Positions 25,700 to 35,149 of a DNA stretch of 64,000 bases are shown here, one piece after another. This DNA comes from Actinomycetota bacterium. Lineage in GTDB: Bacteria; Actinomycetota; Thermoleophilia; Solirubrobacterales; 70-9. The DNA is taken from the NCBI GenBank assembly GCA_018268675.1, contig JAFDWB010000084.1:124001-188000 (forward strand), read 5' to 3'. The position numbers and the translations under genes are program-made. The notes under the pieces were generated by a model. That model was not told the DNA's origin and searched no databases. It saw only the letters and a list, made by a program, of their open reading frames with translations. Within the stretch, counting starts at the first letter, position 1. The number at the start of each line of letters is the position of its first letter.

Positions 25700-28600
25700 T
25701 CAGGGAAGCGCCCCGACGGCGCATTGAACGGCTGAGTATAACGCCGAGGTCACAACGCCTGCGGCTTTTTCTGCCTTGGTGCCGCCCGCTCGTAGATCGG
25801 TGGTTTCCACCCAGGCTTCGGTCGCGTTTTTTGCGCATCCGAGAATCGATTGATTCGAGTATCCACCAACGCCAGCCCAGGTTTCTAAGAATTCATGAGC
25901 TTCATGCACGGTTGGCGCGGAATGCTGGACGAGAAAGCTCACTATCTCACCCGCGATGTGTTCGACTGGATCGGTGCCGTGGGTACTACCGTGTGGCCAC
26001 CCAACCCGACATGCCACTGCGGTGCACGTTCTAGATCTCACCACCGGCGTGGAAAGATGGTGTTCGTGCGCTATGCGCCGCGTCTGCCTCTGAACGCGTC
26101 GAATGGCTCGCCCGAGCGCCGTTGCATTTTCCGCACATGCTTCGTTGCCCTTTCCATACCTTACGCAGGGTCTTTCGCCGCCGAGATCGAACCCATTTAC
26201 AGGGTCTTGGTTCGCATAATCGTAGGCATTCGCTGAGCCTCCTCGTACGGCATCCGGCGTCAGGAAGCGGCCGAGCTGCGGGATGTAGCTACGTGCCCCC
26301 ATCTGGATCACAGCGGTTGGGAGTTCGGTTCGCCGTGACTTACCACCAAGCCATCCGTACCTCCCTACGCTCGCGGTTTCCGGTTCGCCGAATTCGGAGA
26401 AGCGCGAGGTCGAGAGAAGCGCGGTTGCGGTCGGGCTCGAGCTCGCCGCTGCCACGATGTCGCCGTGATGGTCGGTCAGCCTGAAGGTCGTGGTGCCGTT
26501 GCTTTCCTGAACTGCGGCGAGTTCCCCGCCGATACCGGGGACATTGCGGGTCCACGTCGCGCCGTGTTCGGTCCATGCCGGGGAGTCGCCAGGTCCGTCG
26601 TAGTGGAAGATTTCGGAGCCCGCGACGCCCCCCGCCTGTTGACGCAGGCGCTGCCGACCGGTCGCGTCGATGGCGAAGGAGTTGGTGACGCCGCCCTGGG
26701 ACTGCGCCGCGACCATTTCGTTGGCGAAGTAGCTCGTGGTGAGCGCTTTGCCGCCGGCGAATTCCGCGGGCAGGTTCGTGATGCGACCCCAGGCGTCGTA
26801 GGTCGGTCCGGTCGGCCCCATGAGCCGGTCGGCTTCGTCGTATTCGTATTTCTGGGTGGTGCCACCGGAGGTCGCGCAGGCCCCACCGATCCCGGGGGAG
26901 CGCGTCGTCTTCGTCAGCCGGTTGGAGTCCGCGTCATAGGTGTAGGCACGGCTCGTGCACTGGCCGCCGGTGGGCGTTTCCTGGGCTTCGGTCAGCCGTC
27001 CCGACTTGTCGTAGGTATAGAGGTGGTTCACGAGGGTGCTGTTGTCGGCCAGGATCCTGCCTTCGATCGAGTGTTCGAGGCTTTCGGAGTACCAGGTGCA
27101 GCTTTCGCCGCAGCTGCTGGTCTTGGTGTAGGCGAGGCTGGTCGGTTCGCCAGCCGGGTTGTAGCCCGTCTTTGCGGTCAGGCCATTAGGGAGGCCCTGT
27201 TCGACCAGGCTCCCGTTGGCGTCATAGGCCGCGGTGAAGGTGCCGACCCCCGAGACTTCCGTGCTGGTCAGGGCGCCCGACGTTTCGTCGTAATGGTAGG
27301 TTTGCGCCCCCTTGGCGTCGGAGACGGTCGCCAGCCCGCCATAGGCGTCGTAGGTAATTTCAGTCTGGTTCCCGTCGGCGTCTTCGTATTCCACCGGCCG
27401 CCCCAGGCTGTCGTAGGTCGTGGTCGTCGCCCGAGCGTTGAAACCGGCGTCGAGGTTCCACTTCTTGATCTGGTTGCGGTTCTTGTCGGCGACGAAGGCG
27501 ATGCCGGTCGAGGTGATCGCGACGCCTTTCGGTTCGGAGAAGCTTTCCCCGCCGGTGCCCGAGCCGAAGCTCCGCAGGTAGGTGCCCGACGGGCCGAACT
27601 CCTCCTCGCGGTTGTTGTTGGTGTCGGAGACCACGATGTTGCCCGACGGGGCGACGGCGATCCCCGACGGCGCCCGGAACTGTCCCGCCCCGGTCCCGTA
27701 TCCGCCGACCGAGCGGATGAAGTTGCCTTCCCTGTCGTACTCGCGGACTTCGCTCACCGGTTCTTCCTCGGTGAACCAGACATTGCCGTGGGAGTCGACG
27801 GCGACCCCCTCCGGCCCGGCGGTCGAGGGCAGGGTGCCGGAGACGTTGCGGACGAAGCGTTCGGATTCGCTCGAGACCGAGCGCCGGAACTCGGCGACCC
27901 TGGGGCCGCCGTTGTCGGTGACCCAGATCTTCCCGCCGGGGGCGATCGCGACGCCGTCGGGCCGGACGAATTCGGTCCCCTGGGATTTACCGGTCGCTTT
28001 GGTGCCGAACTTCTGCAGGAATTTCCCTTCCGGGTTGAACTCCTGGATCCGGCAGTTGCCGCTGTCGGCCACCCAGATGTTGCCGGCCGGGTCGATCGCG
28101 ATCCCCCAGGGGTTGGTGAATTCCCCGTTGCCGGTTCCGGCTTTGCCGAAGGCGAGGAGGAATTTCCCGGATTCGCTGAACTCCTCGATCCGACTGTTCA
28201 GGCGATCGACGACCCAGACGTCGCCCTTGTTGTCGACCGCGACGCCGCGGGGGCCGTTCAGCTGGCCTTCGCCCGATCCCGGTGCGCCGATCGTGCTCGC
28301 GTATTTCGGCGTGCTCGTCGCGCATTCGCCTTCGCAGACGAAGCGCTGCTGTTCGGGCAGGCCGAGGGTCGGGCTGTAGAGGGTTTCGGTCTTCGGGACT
28401 TCTTCGCCGCCACCTTCGATCTTGGTCGACACCTGGCGACCCGCTTCGTCGTATCCGATGAGCGTCTTACGGGTCTTTCCAGCTTCTTCTTTGCCGCCGG
28501 GGCTTTCGATGACCTGGGTCGGCTCGTCCAGATTGTTGTAGGAGAGGAACTTCTTGACGGGCAGTTCCGGCCGACCCGTGCCGCTCGTCTGTTTGGCTGG

Positions 28601-31600
28601 GAGAATCTTGCATGGGAGGTTCGCGTACCGCGGTGCCATTTGACATTCCCCAGGTTCGGTGAGGACACCGCCTGCTTCGTAGTAGACGGTCCTCGTATCC
28701 CCCGCCGTCCCTCCCCCGGCGCCTTTGGGCTGGCGCGTTTCTTCCACCTGCCCCAAGGCGTTGTATTTCGTGACGGTGCGGATGTTGAGCCCGCCCGGGT
28801 CGACGACCGTTTCTTCGGGCTTCCGCAGCGCCCAGTTGTAGTGGGTTTCGGTGACCCGCGGTTCGAGTTCGCCTTCGGTGCCCGGCACGACCGCGGCCAC
28901 GGTTTCCTTGGTCGGGAGATAGGCGGGCGGAGACCCGGCGGGTCTTCCCGTTTCCCCTTCGTCGTAGCTCGTGACCGTGTGCCGTCTCGCGGAGACGACT
29001 TCGCCGGATGCGGTCCGCACTTCGTGGAGCGGACCCCACGATTCGAGCAGCTCGGTGCCGGCGGCGTTGTAGATCGAGTGGGAGTCGAGTTCGTGGGAGC
29101 GGGCGATCGGTTCCGGCGCCTGGAGCGCGGCGAGCCGGTTCCGAGCGCCCAGTTCGCGCACGACGTTCCCATGCACGTTGGTTTCGGTGGTGGTGATCGA
29201 CGCCCCCGAGACGCCGGGAGGCGAGGGCGACGAGGTGTTGACCTCATGGCCTTCGGGATCCATGTAGTGGACGGTCGCGCCCGTATATTCGTGTGGCGGA
29301 TATGAGGAAGGGACGTGGTTCGGCGGGAAGATCGCCGTCGCGTCGACCGGCAGGTCCGTCTGGCCCCATCTCGCGATGCTTTCGGGGCTCATGTCATACG
29401 GAGCCCCCGAACCGCTGACCGGCACTTCGTAGGCGAGCGTCGTGGTCGCCCCCGCGCGGCCGACGGACTTCAGCTTCCTCGTGCTCCCGGCAGAGGAGCT
29501 TTCCGGTGGGAGGTAGGAGAATTCCCAGGGGGTCTGGCCCGGAGGAGTGAGGGAACTCAGTCGGTATGAGCTTTCTTCGTACGTGTATTTCTCGGTCAGT
29601 CCCGTTCGCGGATCGGTCTCCGAGGTAAGCACGGATTCCGCTTGGCCGGTGAAGCCTTTGGGGATGTTTTCGTATTTGTACTGCGCCACGGGCTGGCCGA
29701 CCCCGTTGCCGGACGGTCCGAAGTATTCGATCGATCTCAGCACCGTCGGACACATTTCTCCCGTTGGTTGCCCGTTGTTCCATTCGACCCAGCAAAAGAG
29801 TCCTCCGCCTCCTTCGAAGGAGCCGTTGGAATAGTTGAACTTCAACATCCGGCAACCGGGCGTTTTTTGCGCTTCGTCGGGGCACGTCACGGACGACGGT
29901 GCGATCTCCGCCGCGAGACGCTGGCCTTTCCCGCCCGCTTCCGTTTCATAGATCATCCGCATGCTCCGGGCGTTCGCCTGATAGGAGATGTAGCGCGGCA
30001 TCCAGACCCTTCCTTGCGTCGCCGAGACTTCCCCGCCTCCGGTGAAGATCGTGTGGGTGCCGTTCGGATAGGCCAGGACGATGTTGTTCCCTTCCTTGTG
30101 CAGGACCAGTTCCCTCGCCCATTCGGGGGAGACATAGCGTTCTCCGGAGATTTCGAACGGCACGCTGGCCCCTTCGTTGTCGAAGAGTTCGATCCAGGCT
30201 TCCCTGGGCTGCGCTTGTTCTTCGACCCACGATTCGCAGCGCAGGATGGTGCATTCTTCTTTCTTCGGGCAGGCGATCTGGACTTCGACCAGTTCGAATT
30301 CTCCTGGCCCTACTTCTTTTTCGTGTTCTTCCCAGCAGTAGTCCGCGATGACGGCCGGGTGGGCCGGGATCACCTTTTCTTCGACCCGGGTCCAGGCCTG
30401 GGCTTCCGCTTCGGATTCGAGCGGCGACGCAGGCTGCCATGCGCCCCCCATGACCAACGAGAAGCCGGGCAGGCTCTTGTCGATGGTGGAGTTGAAGGTC
30501 CGCGTGAATTCGAGATTGGCTTCGTACCCTGGGACCGGGATCGAGACGTCCGTCCGGCTGAGGCTGAAGGCGCCGGTGAGGAGATCGACCGAGGCCGGGC
30601 CGACCGATTCGGTCGCGTCGGTGGAGACGCGATTCGCGTTGTAGCGCGAGACAAATTCGGTCGGCACCGGGACGCTCGCCCCGGCGACTTTTTCGCCCCC
30701 GTCGTAGACGGCCCGGAACTGGATTTCCTTTTCCGGATATCCCGCTTCTTCGAAGACGGGACAGCCCCGCACCTTCAGATAGACCGGGGCGCTGTGGCCA
30801 GGGTGACTCCTCGCCGGCAGCGGCCAGGACACCTGTCGACCCTTCCCGTCGATCGTGCAGCCGACCGGGACCGTCTTGAAGACCTTTGCTCCCGGCAGCT
30901 CCATCTGGAAGGTCACGCCGGTGACGCCTTCCGCGGCTTTGCCTTCGGGGTTCGGGCCCCATTCCGCCTCGAGCGTGTAGTAGCTCGCCGTCTTCTTGCC
31001 GACTTCGGGGTAGACCAGCTTCTCGGCGGACTGTGGCGCCGGAGGATAGGGGACGGTCTTGAACCTCCACGTGGCAGGCGTCTGGTCGGCCACACCGGAT
31101 TTGTCGACGGCCGCGACGGTGAACGTGTGCCAGGCGTCCGTGAAGTGAGCGGGGAGTTTGTAGGGGGAGGCGCAGACGGTCGGCGGTGCCCCGTCGAGCG
31201 AGCATCTGAAAGTCGCGCCTTCGACCGGCGCCCCTGCCCTGGTCGCCTTGAAGGCGATCGTCGAGAGTCCGATCGTTTCGTAGCTCGGATGGGGTGAGGT
31301 GAAGCTCGTCTGCGGCGGCCCTTGCCCGAATTCGACTTCGAGCGTTTCGGTCGTCACGTTCCCGACTGCGTCAGTAGCCACCACTTCGACTTCGTGCGGG
31401 CCGAGGGAGTATTCGGAGGCCTTCAGGGTCCAGGTGCCGGAGAACCGGCAGTTTTCCGTTTTGCAGGCCGGGCTCCAGGGCGCTTCGTTCGCCATCGTGA
31501 TCTTTTTGCCGTCGACCTTCACTTCGACCTTGGAGACACCGGACTGCGGGTCGGCGGCGGTGCCGTCGGTGGCATTGATCGTGAGCGGGTATTCGGCCTG

Positions 31601-33676
31601 GGCGGTACCGAGTTTTTCCTGTTCGGTCAGCGCACCGGAGAGGGAGATTTCGGGGCCCGTGTTGTCGACCTTCACCGAGACGGTCCTTGAGGCCGTGTGT
31701 CCTTCGGCCCAGAGGGGATCCCCGGCCACGACTTCGAGGATGTCTTCGCCGGTCGGAAGTTCCTGCGGCACGAACTTCAGCGACGGAGCGCCGGTTTCGC
31801 TCGACCTGACCACCCGCGGGCAGGGGGAGGCATTGGTCCCCGTGCAGCCGAAGGCCGCACCCCATCCGTGGTGCAGCGGGACTTCCCCGGGCAGGCCGAT
31901 CCCCGCCGACCAGACCCCGAGGCCGGTGTCTTCGAAGCCGTAACCGATCGTCGCGGACGCGCCCGTGAGCCAGCCGGCCGGCGGGGTGAGTTCGAGGATC
32001 CGCGGGGCTTCGAGGTCGTCGACCTCGATCGTGGAGGAGCCGATGAAGGTGTCGCGATACTTGGCCTGCGATTCGTATTCGTAGGTGACGAGGTTCTCGT
32101 CTGCACCCTTGATCGCAGGATTCGAGGAGGGATTGTTGACAAGCACGTTCCCCCAGTTCGCGAGTTCGCCTTCCCCGCCGTAATGCACCCAGGTGCTGCC
32201 GGCCCAGCCGACCGACGGATCGATCAGGCCGATCACCATCGCCGGATAGTTGGCGTAGTTGCCGAAAGGGAGGAAGAGGACGCCTTCAGCCATCCAGTAG
32301 GCCACGAACGTGGTCGGTGGTTCGTGGTATTTGGCCACGTCCTGCGCGTAGCGGGGCACCCAGTAGGACCAGTCGGTGTGCGTGCCCGAGTAGGCGGGTC
32401 CCGAGTAGCCCGAGGTGAGGTCGAGGCCGCCGTAATGACTCGGGTCCCATTGGGCCCCGAACACGGGCTGATAGGAGGGGGTGGTCGTGCTGCCACCCCA
32501 GCCGGGATAGCCTTCACCGCATCCCGACCAGCACCAGTGTTCGACGATGTAGTTGGGATCGACGAGGACGGGGTAGACGGTCGACGGCCCGGGGGAGATC
32601 GCGACCTTCAGCTGGTCGCCTTCGACCTGCATCGTGACCGGCACCGGGGTCCCGGCCGCGTCGGTCGCCTTGGGTGGCGGCACGACGAGCATCGCCTGCC
32701 CCCCCTTCACGACCTCGGCGCCGCCGCCACGACCGGGTTCGAGCGTCGCCCCCGCGGGCAGGGAGAGACGGTAGGTCGTCTCCTGTGGGGCTTCGGCGCT
32801 CCGGACGGAGGTCATCGTCTCGACCCCGGTCGGGGTCGGGGCGACGACGAGGTCCGTGTTTTCGGCGACGTTAGGGTAGAACGCGTACCGTTCCCCGACG
32901 TTCGTCGGCGTGCTTTCCCCCGCCGCCTGCGGGAGTTCGATCTGCACCGGGCCCGCCGAGATGCCTTCGCCCAGGTGGGCCGGGATAGACAGTTCCGTCA
33001 ACGGGTTCTTGGGCTCCAGTTCCCCGCCGGAGCCTCCCGGGCTCTGCAGCGTGAGGTCGACGGGTTCCTGTTCGCCGTGTTCGTTTTCCCGGCGGAGCGG
33101 CAGCGTCGATTCGACCAGGACCGGCTGGTCGGCCGGGATGCCGTCCTGCGCGCCGCCCGCCGCGGGTCCCTTCGCGGCTGCTCCGGCCGGTTCGGGAAGC
33201 CTCGACGCGGGGATCACCGCGGCGTGTTCGGAGAGGAACCGCCTCGGTTCGAGTTCGTCGAAGATCCCGGCCGGGGCTTCGAGCTCGGAGGAGAACACGC
33301 CTTCGGTGAGTTCGAGCGCCTCTACCCGGGTGAGGTCCCGGTGGGGAAGTTCTTCGGCGACCCGCAGGTCGGTTTCAGGGCCCGGCACGGGGAATGCGCC
33401 ACCCGAGGATTCGAGCAGCTGTTTGGTCTGCTGGGCCGTCGGCAGCCCGGGGGGCGCTTCCCCGGCGGCGGACGCCTGGTCGCCCCGCGCGGCGCTCGGA
33501 CCGAGCCACATGGCGAGACCGACGATCAGGATGAGCACGAGGAGGCCGGTCAGGAGCGTCGCCGCCGACGCTGGCCGGCCGACCACCCCACCCGAGGGAC
33601 GGGCAGGACCGTCACCTGGGACTCGACGACGACCACGTTCAAGCTTCGAGGTCCCGACCCGGCCACTCTTCTTCAT
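25700..33676 (-). CDS. Giant RHS-repeat polymorphic-toxin-like protein with an embedded NHL propeller
   Basis: A 2658-residue protein with one N-terminal membrane anchor/signal (residues about 40-60, LLTGLLVLILIVGLAMWLGP). Residues 70-900 hold beta-rich and Ig-like segments, including PYKLPAHFTDAWHTFTVAAV. Residues about 1040-1780 are RHS/YD-shell sequence (SRTDVSIPVPGYEANLEFTR onward). Residues about 1795-2080 hold about six NHL units (GPRGVAVDNKGDVWVVDRLN, NPWGIAIDPAGNIWVADSGN, and so on). RHS/YD repeats resume (YTYDKSGRLTEA, YTYDADSNRLTKT) and the conserved core ends near residue 2490 (QLGRFLTPDAVRGGSANAYD, YANQDPVNGFDLGG). The last ~160 residues have no recognised family and end in a hydrophobic alanine-rich helix. 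Early glutamates are GAA about 14 to 2. Likely a surface protein delivering a C-terminal toxin. Confidence 0.88.
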   Translation of the reverse strand: MKKSGRVGTSKLERGRRRVPGDGPARPSGGVVGRPASAATLLTGLLVLILIVGLAMWLGPSAARGDQASAAGEAPPGLPTAQQTKQLLESSGGAFPVPGPETDLRVAEELPHRDLTRVEALELTEGVFSSELEAPAGIFDELEPRRFLSEHAAVIPASRLPEPAGAAAKGPAAGGAQDGIPADQPVLVESTLPLRRENEHGEQEPVDLTLQSPGGSGGELEPKNPLTELSIPAHLGEGISAGPVQIELPQAAGESTPTNVGERYAFYPNVAENTDLVVAPTPTGVETMTSVRSAEAPQETTYRLSLPAGATLEPGRGGGAEVVKGGQAMLVVPPPKATDAAGTPVPVTMQVEGDQLKVAISPGPSTVYPVLVDPNYIVEHWCWSGCGEGYPGWGGSTTTPSYQPVFGAQWDPSHYGGLDLTSGYSGPAYSGTHTDWSYWVPRYAQDVAKYHEPPTTFVAYWMAEGVLFLPFGNYANYPAMVIGLIDPSVGWAGSTWVHYGGEGELANWGNVLVNNPSSNPAIKGADENLVTYEYESQAKYRDTFIGSSTIEVDDLEAPRILELTPPAGWLTGASATIGYGFEDTGLGVWSAGIGLPGEVPLHHGWGAAFGCTGTNASPCPRVVRSSETGAPSLKFVPQELPTGEDILEVVAGDPLWAEGHTASRTVSVKVDNTGPEISLSGALTEQEKLGTAQAEYPLTINATDGTAADPQSGVSKVEVKVDGKKITMANEAPWSPACKTENCRFSGTWTLKASEYSLGPHEVEVVATDAVGNVTTETLEVEFGQGPPQTSFTSPHPSYETIGLSTIAFKATRAGAPVEGATFRCSLDGAPPTVCASPYKLPAHFTDAWHTFTVAAVDKSGVADQTPATWRFKTVPYPPAPQSAEKLVYPEVGKKTASYYTLEAEWGPNPEGKAAEGVTGVTFQMELPGAKVFKTVPVGCTIDGKGRQVSWPLPARSHPGHSAPVYLKVRGCPVFEEAGYPEKEIQFRAVYDGGEKVAGASVPVPTEFVSRYNANRVSTDATESVGPASVDLLTGAFSLSRTDVSIPVPGYEANLEFTRTFNSTIDKSLPGFSLVMGGAWQPASPLESEAEAQAWTRVEEKVIPAHPAVIADYCWEEHEKEVGPGEFELVEVQIACPKKEECTILRCESWVEEQAQPREAWIELFDNEGASVPFEISGERYVSPEWARELVLHKEGNNIVLAYPNGTHTIFTGGGEVSATQGRVWMPRYISYQANARSMRMIYETEAGGKGQRLAAEIAPSSVTCPDEAQKTPGCRMLKFNYSNGSFEGGGGLFCWVEWNNGQPTGEMCPTVLRSIEYFGPSGNGVGQPVAQYKYENIPKGFTGQAESVLTSETDPRTGLTEKYTYEESSYRLSSLTPPGQTPWEFSYLPPESSSAGSTRKLKSVGRAGATTTLAYEVPVSGSGAPYDMSPESIARWGQTDLPVDATAIFPPNHVPSSYPPHEYTGATVHYMDPEGHEVNTSSPSPPGVSGASITTTETNVHGNVVRELGARNRLAALQAPEPIARSHELDSHSIYNAAGTELLESWGPLHEVRTASGEVVSARRHTVTSYDEGETGRPAGSPPAYLPTKETVAAVVPGTEGELEPRVTETHYNWALRKPEETVVDPGGLNIRTVTKYNALGQVEETRQPKGAGGGTAGDTRTVYYEAGGVLTEPGECQMAPRYANLPCKILPAKQTSGTGRPELPVKKFLSYNNLDEPTQVIESPGGKEEAGKTRKTLIGYDEAGRQVSTKIEGGGEEVPKTETLYSPTLGLPEQQRFVCEGECATSTPKYASTIGAPGSGEGQLNGPRGVAVDNKGDVWVVDRLNSRIEEFSESGKFLLAFGKAGTGNGEFTNPWGIAIDPAGNIWVADSGNCRIQEFNPEGKFLQKFGTKATGKSQGTEFVRPDGVAIAPGGKIWVTDNGGPRVAEFRRSVSSESERFVRNVSGTLPSTAGPEGVAVDSHGNVWFTEEEPVSEVREYDREGNFIRSVGGYGTGAGQFRAPSGIAVAPSGNIVVSDTNNNREEEFGPSGTYLRSFGSGTGGESFSEPKGVAITSTGIAFVADKNRNQIKKWNLDAGFNARATTTTYDSLGRPVEYEDADGNQTEITYDAYGGLATVSDAKGAQTYHYDETSGALTSTEVSGVGTFTAAYDANGSLVEQGLPNGLTAKTGYNPAGEPTSLAYTKTSSCGESCTWYSESLEHSIEGRILADNSTLVNHLYTYDKSGRLTEAQETPTGGQCTSRAYTYDADSNRLTKTTRSPGIGGACATSGGTTQKYEYDEADRLMGPTGPTYDAWGRITNLPAEFAGGKALTTSYFANEMVAAQSQGGVTNSFAIDATGRQRLRQQAGGVAGSEIFHYDGPGDSPAWTEHGATWTRNVPGIGGELAAVQESNGTTTFRLTDHHGDIVAAASSSPTATALLSTSRFSEFGEPETASVGRYGWLGGKSRRTELPTAVIQMGARSYIPQLGRFLTPDAVRGGSANAYDYANQDPVNGFDLGGERPCVRYGKGNEACAENATALGRAIRRVQRQTRRIAHEHHLSTPVVRSRTCTAVACRVGWPHGSTHGTDPVEHIAGEIVSFLVQHSAPTVHEAHEFLETWAGVGGYSNQSILGCAKNATEAWVETTDLRAGGTKAEKAAGVVTSALYSAVQCAVGALP

Positions 33677-33865
33677 CGACTCTCCCGCTCGACGGCCGTC
33701 TCGGTGGGACGCCCCTGCGGCTTACCCGAGCACAGCCCAATTTACAGCGGGGACTCTGACGTACCGGACGGCTATCTGGCAATACCTAAAATTCTGAGCG
33801 GTTCCGTGCCTCTGGACGTCTGACCGATAGCCGGCGCATCTCCCTTCGACCACTAGGTTCCCCTT
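33677..33865. other. Divergent promoter region between the RHS gene and the MFS gene
   Basis: A 189-bp gap with divergent transcription on both sides. It becomes AT-richer around 33740-33800 (for example TACCTAAAATTCTGAG), consistent with promoters, but no consensus -35/-10 pair is clear enough to call. Confidence 0.4.
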
Positions 33866-35137
33866 GTGCCAAAGCTACCCGAGAGCCTGCAGGTCCTTCG
33901 GCGCCGCGAGTTTCGCCTGTTGTTCACCGCCCAGTTCGTCTCGGTGCTCGGCGATCGCATGGTCGCGGTGGCGCTCGCGTTCGCGGTGCTGCAGATCGGC
34001 GGGACGCCGGCGGAGGTGGGGATCGTCCTCGCGGCGCGGATCTTGCCTTCCTCGGTCTGCGCTCTGGTAGGCGGCGCGGTGGCCGACCGGGTCTCGCGGC
34101 GGGCGGTGATGGTCGCCTCGGACCTGGTGCGGGTGGTGAGCCAGGGGGCGATGGCGGGGCTGTTGATCGGGGGCGTGGCGCAGGTGTGGACGCTTGCGGT
34201 CCTGGCCGGGGTCGGCGGGGCGGCGAGCGGGTTCTTCGGGCCGGCGTCGGTCGGGCTGATCGCCGAGGTGCTCCCGCCTGATCAATTGCAGCCCGCGAAC
34301 GCGCTGCGCTCGAGCGGATCCTCGGCCGGGGAAATCCTCGGTCCGCTGCTGGCGGGCGTGCTGGTGGCCAGCGCCGGCGCGGGCTGGGCGATCGCCGCCG
34401 ACGCGGTCACCTTCGCGCTGAGCGCCGCCTGCCTGCTGATGCTGCGCCTCCCGCGCCGGGTCGGGAGCGGGTCGAGCTCCTTCCTCGCCGACCTCCGCGA
34501 GGGCTGGGCCATCTTCTCCGCCCACACCTGGGTCTGGACGTGCGTCACCTACTTCGCGGCGGCGAACCTGTTCTGGGGCGCGTGGAGCTCGCTCGGCCCG
34601 GTGGTCGCCGACCGCGACCTCGGCGGGGCCGCGGTGTGGGGCACGATCCTCGCCGCGGCGGGCGCCGGGGCGCTCCTCGGCAGCCTGCTCGCCACCCAGG
34701 TGCGGCCCGCCCGGCCGCTGGTCTTCGTCGCGCTGAGCGAGGCCCTCTTCGCCCTCCCCCTCGGGTTCCTCGCCGCCACCTCGGCGGTGCCGCTCCTGCT
34801 GCTGGCGGCGCTCCTCTCGGGGGTCGGCCTGATGCTCGGCATGTCGGTCTGGGAATCGACCCTGCAGCGGCGGGTCCCGGCGGAGTCGCTCTCCCGCGTC
34901 AGCTCCTTCGACTGGTTCGGCTCGTTCCTCTTCTACCCGGTCGGGCTCGCGATCTGGGGGCCGGTGTCCGCGGCGATCGGCATCCACACCGCGCTCTGGC
35001 TGGCGTTCGGGCTCTTCCTCCTCACGATCCTCGGCCTGCTCGCCGTGCCCGCGGTCCGCCGCCTCACCTGGTCCCCGGGCACGATCGCCGAGCCGCCGCG
35101 CCACACGACCGCGGCCGACGCGCCCTGGCCGGACTGA
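33866..35137 (+). CDS. MFS transporter (MFS_3 / enterobactin-exporter-like)
   Basis: A 423-residue membrane protein with 11-12 helices. The N-terminus ESLQVLRRREFRLLFTAQFV, then SVLGDRM, and the loop-2 motif GGAVADRVSRRAVMVASDLV (the MFS G-x-x-x-D-R-x-x-R signature) identify it. The middle motif SVGLIAEVLPPDQLQPANAL and GSLFLFYPVGLAIWG-like C-terminal helices are typical of the MFS_3 group, which export siderophores, drugs or other small molecules. GTG at 33866 is the likely start. It converges with korB with only 12 bp between stops. Confidence 0.88.
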   Translation: MPKLPESLQVLRRREFRLLFTAQFVSVLGDRMVAVALAFAVLQIGGTPAEVGIVLAARILPSSVCALVGGAVADRVSRRAVMVASDLVRVVSQGAMAGLLIGGVAQVWTLAVLAGVGGAASGFFGPASVGLIAEVLPPDQLQPANALRSSGSSAGEILGPLLAGVLVASAGAGWAIAADAVTFALSAACLLMLRLPRRVGSGSSSFLADLREGWAIFSAHTWVWTCVTYFAAANLFWGAWSSLGPVVADRDLGGAAVWGTILAAAGAGALLGSLLATQVRPARPLVFVALSEALFALPLGFLAATSAVPLLLLAALLSGVGLMLGMSVWESTLQRRVPAESLSRVSSFDWFGSFLFYPVGLAIWGPVSAAIGIHTALWLAFGLFLLTILGLLAVPAVRRLTWSPGTIAEPPRHTTAADAPWPD

Positions 35138-35149
35138 CCCGCGGGCCGC

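Noticed and set aside
26465-29305. A 946-codon open frame on the plus strand opposite the RHS gene
   Set aside because: It mirrors the RHS gene, has phenylalanine/glycine/arginine-rich composition with no domain pattern, and exists because GAA-rich coding on the other strand removes stops.
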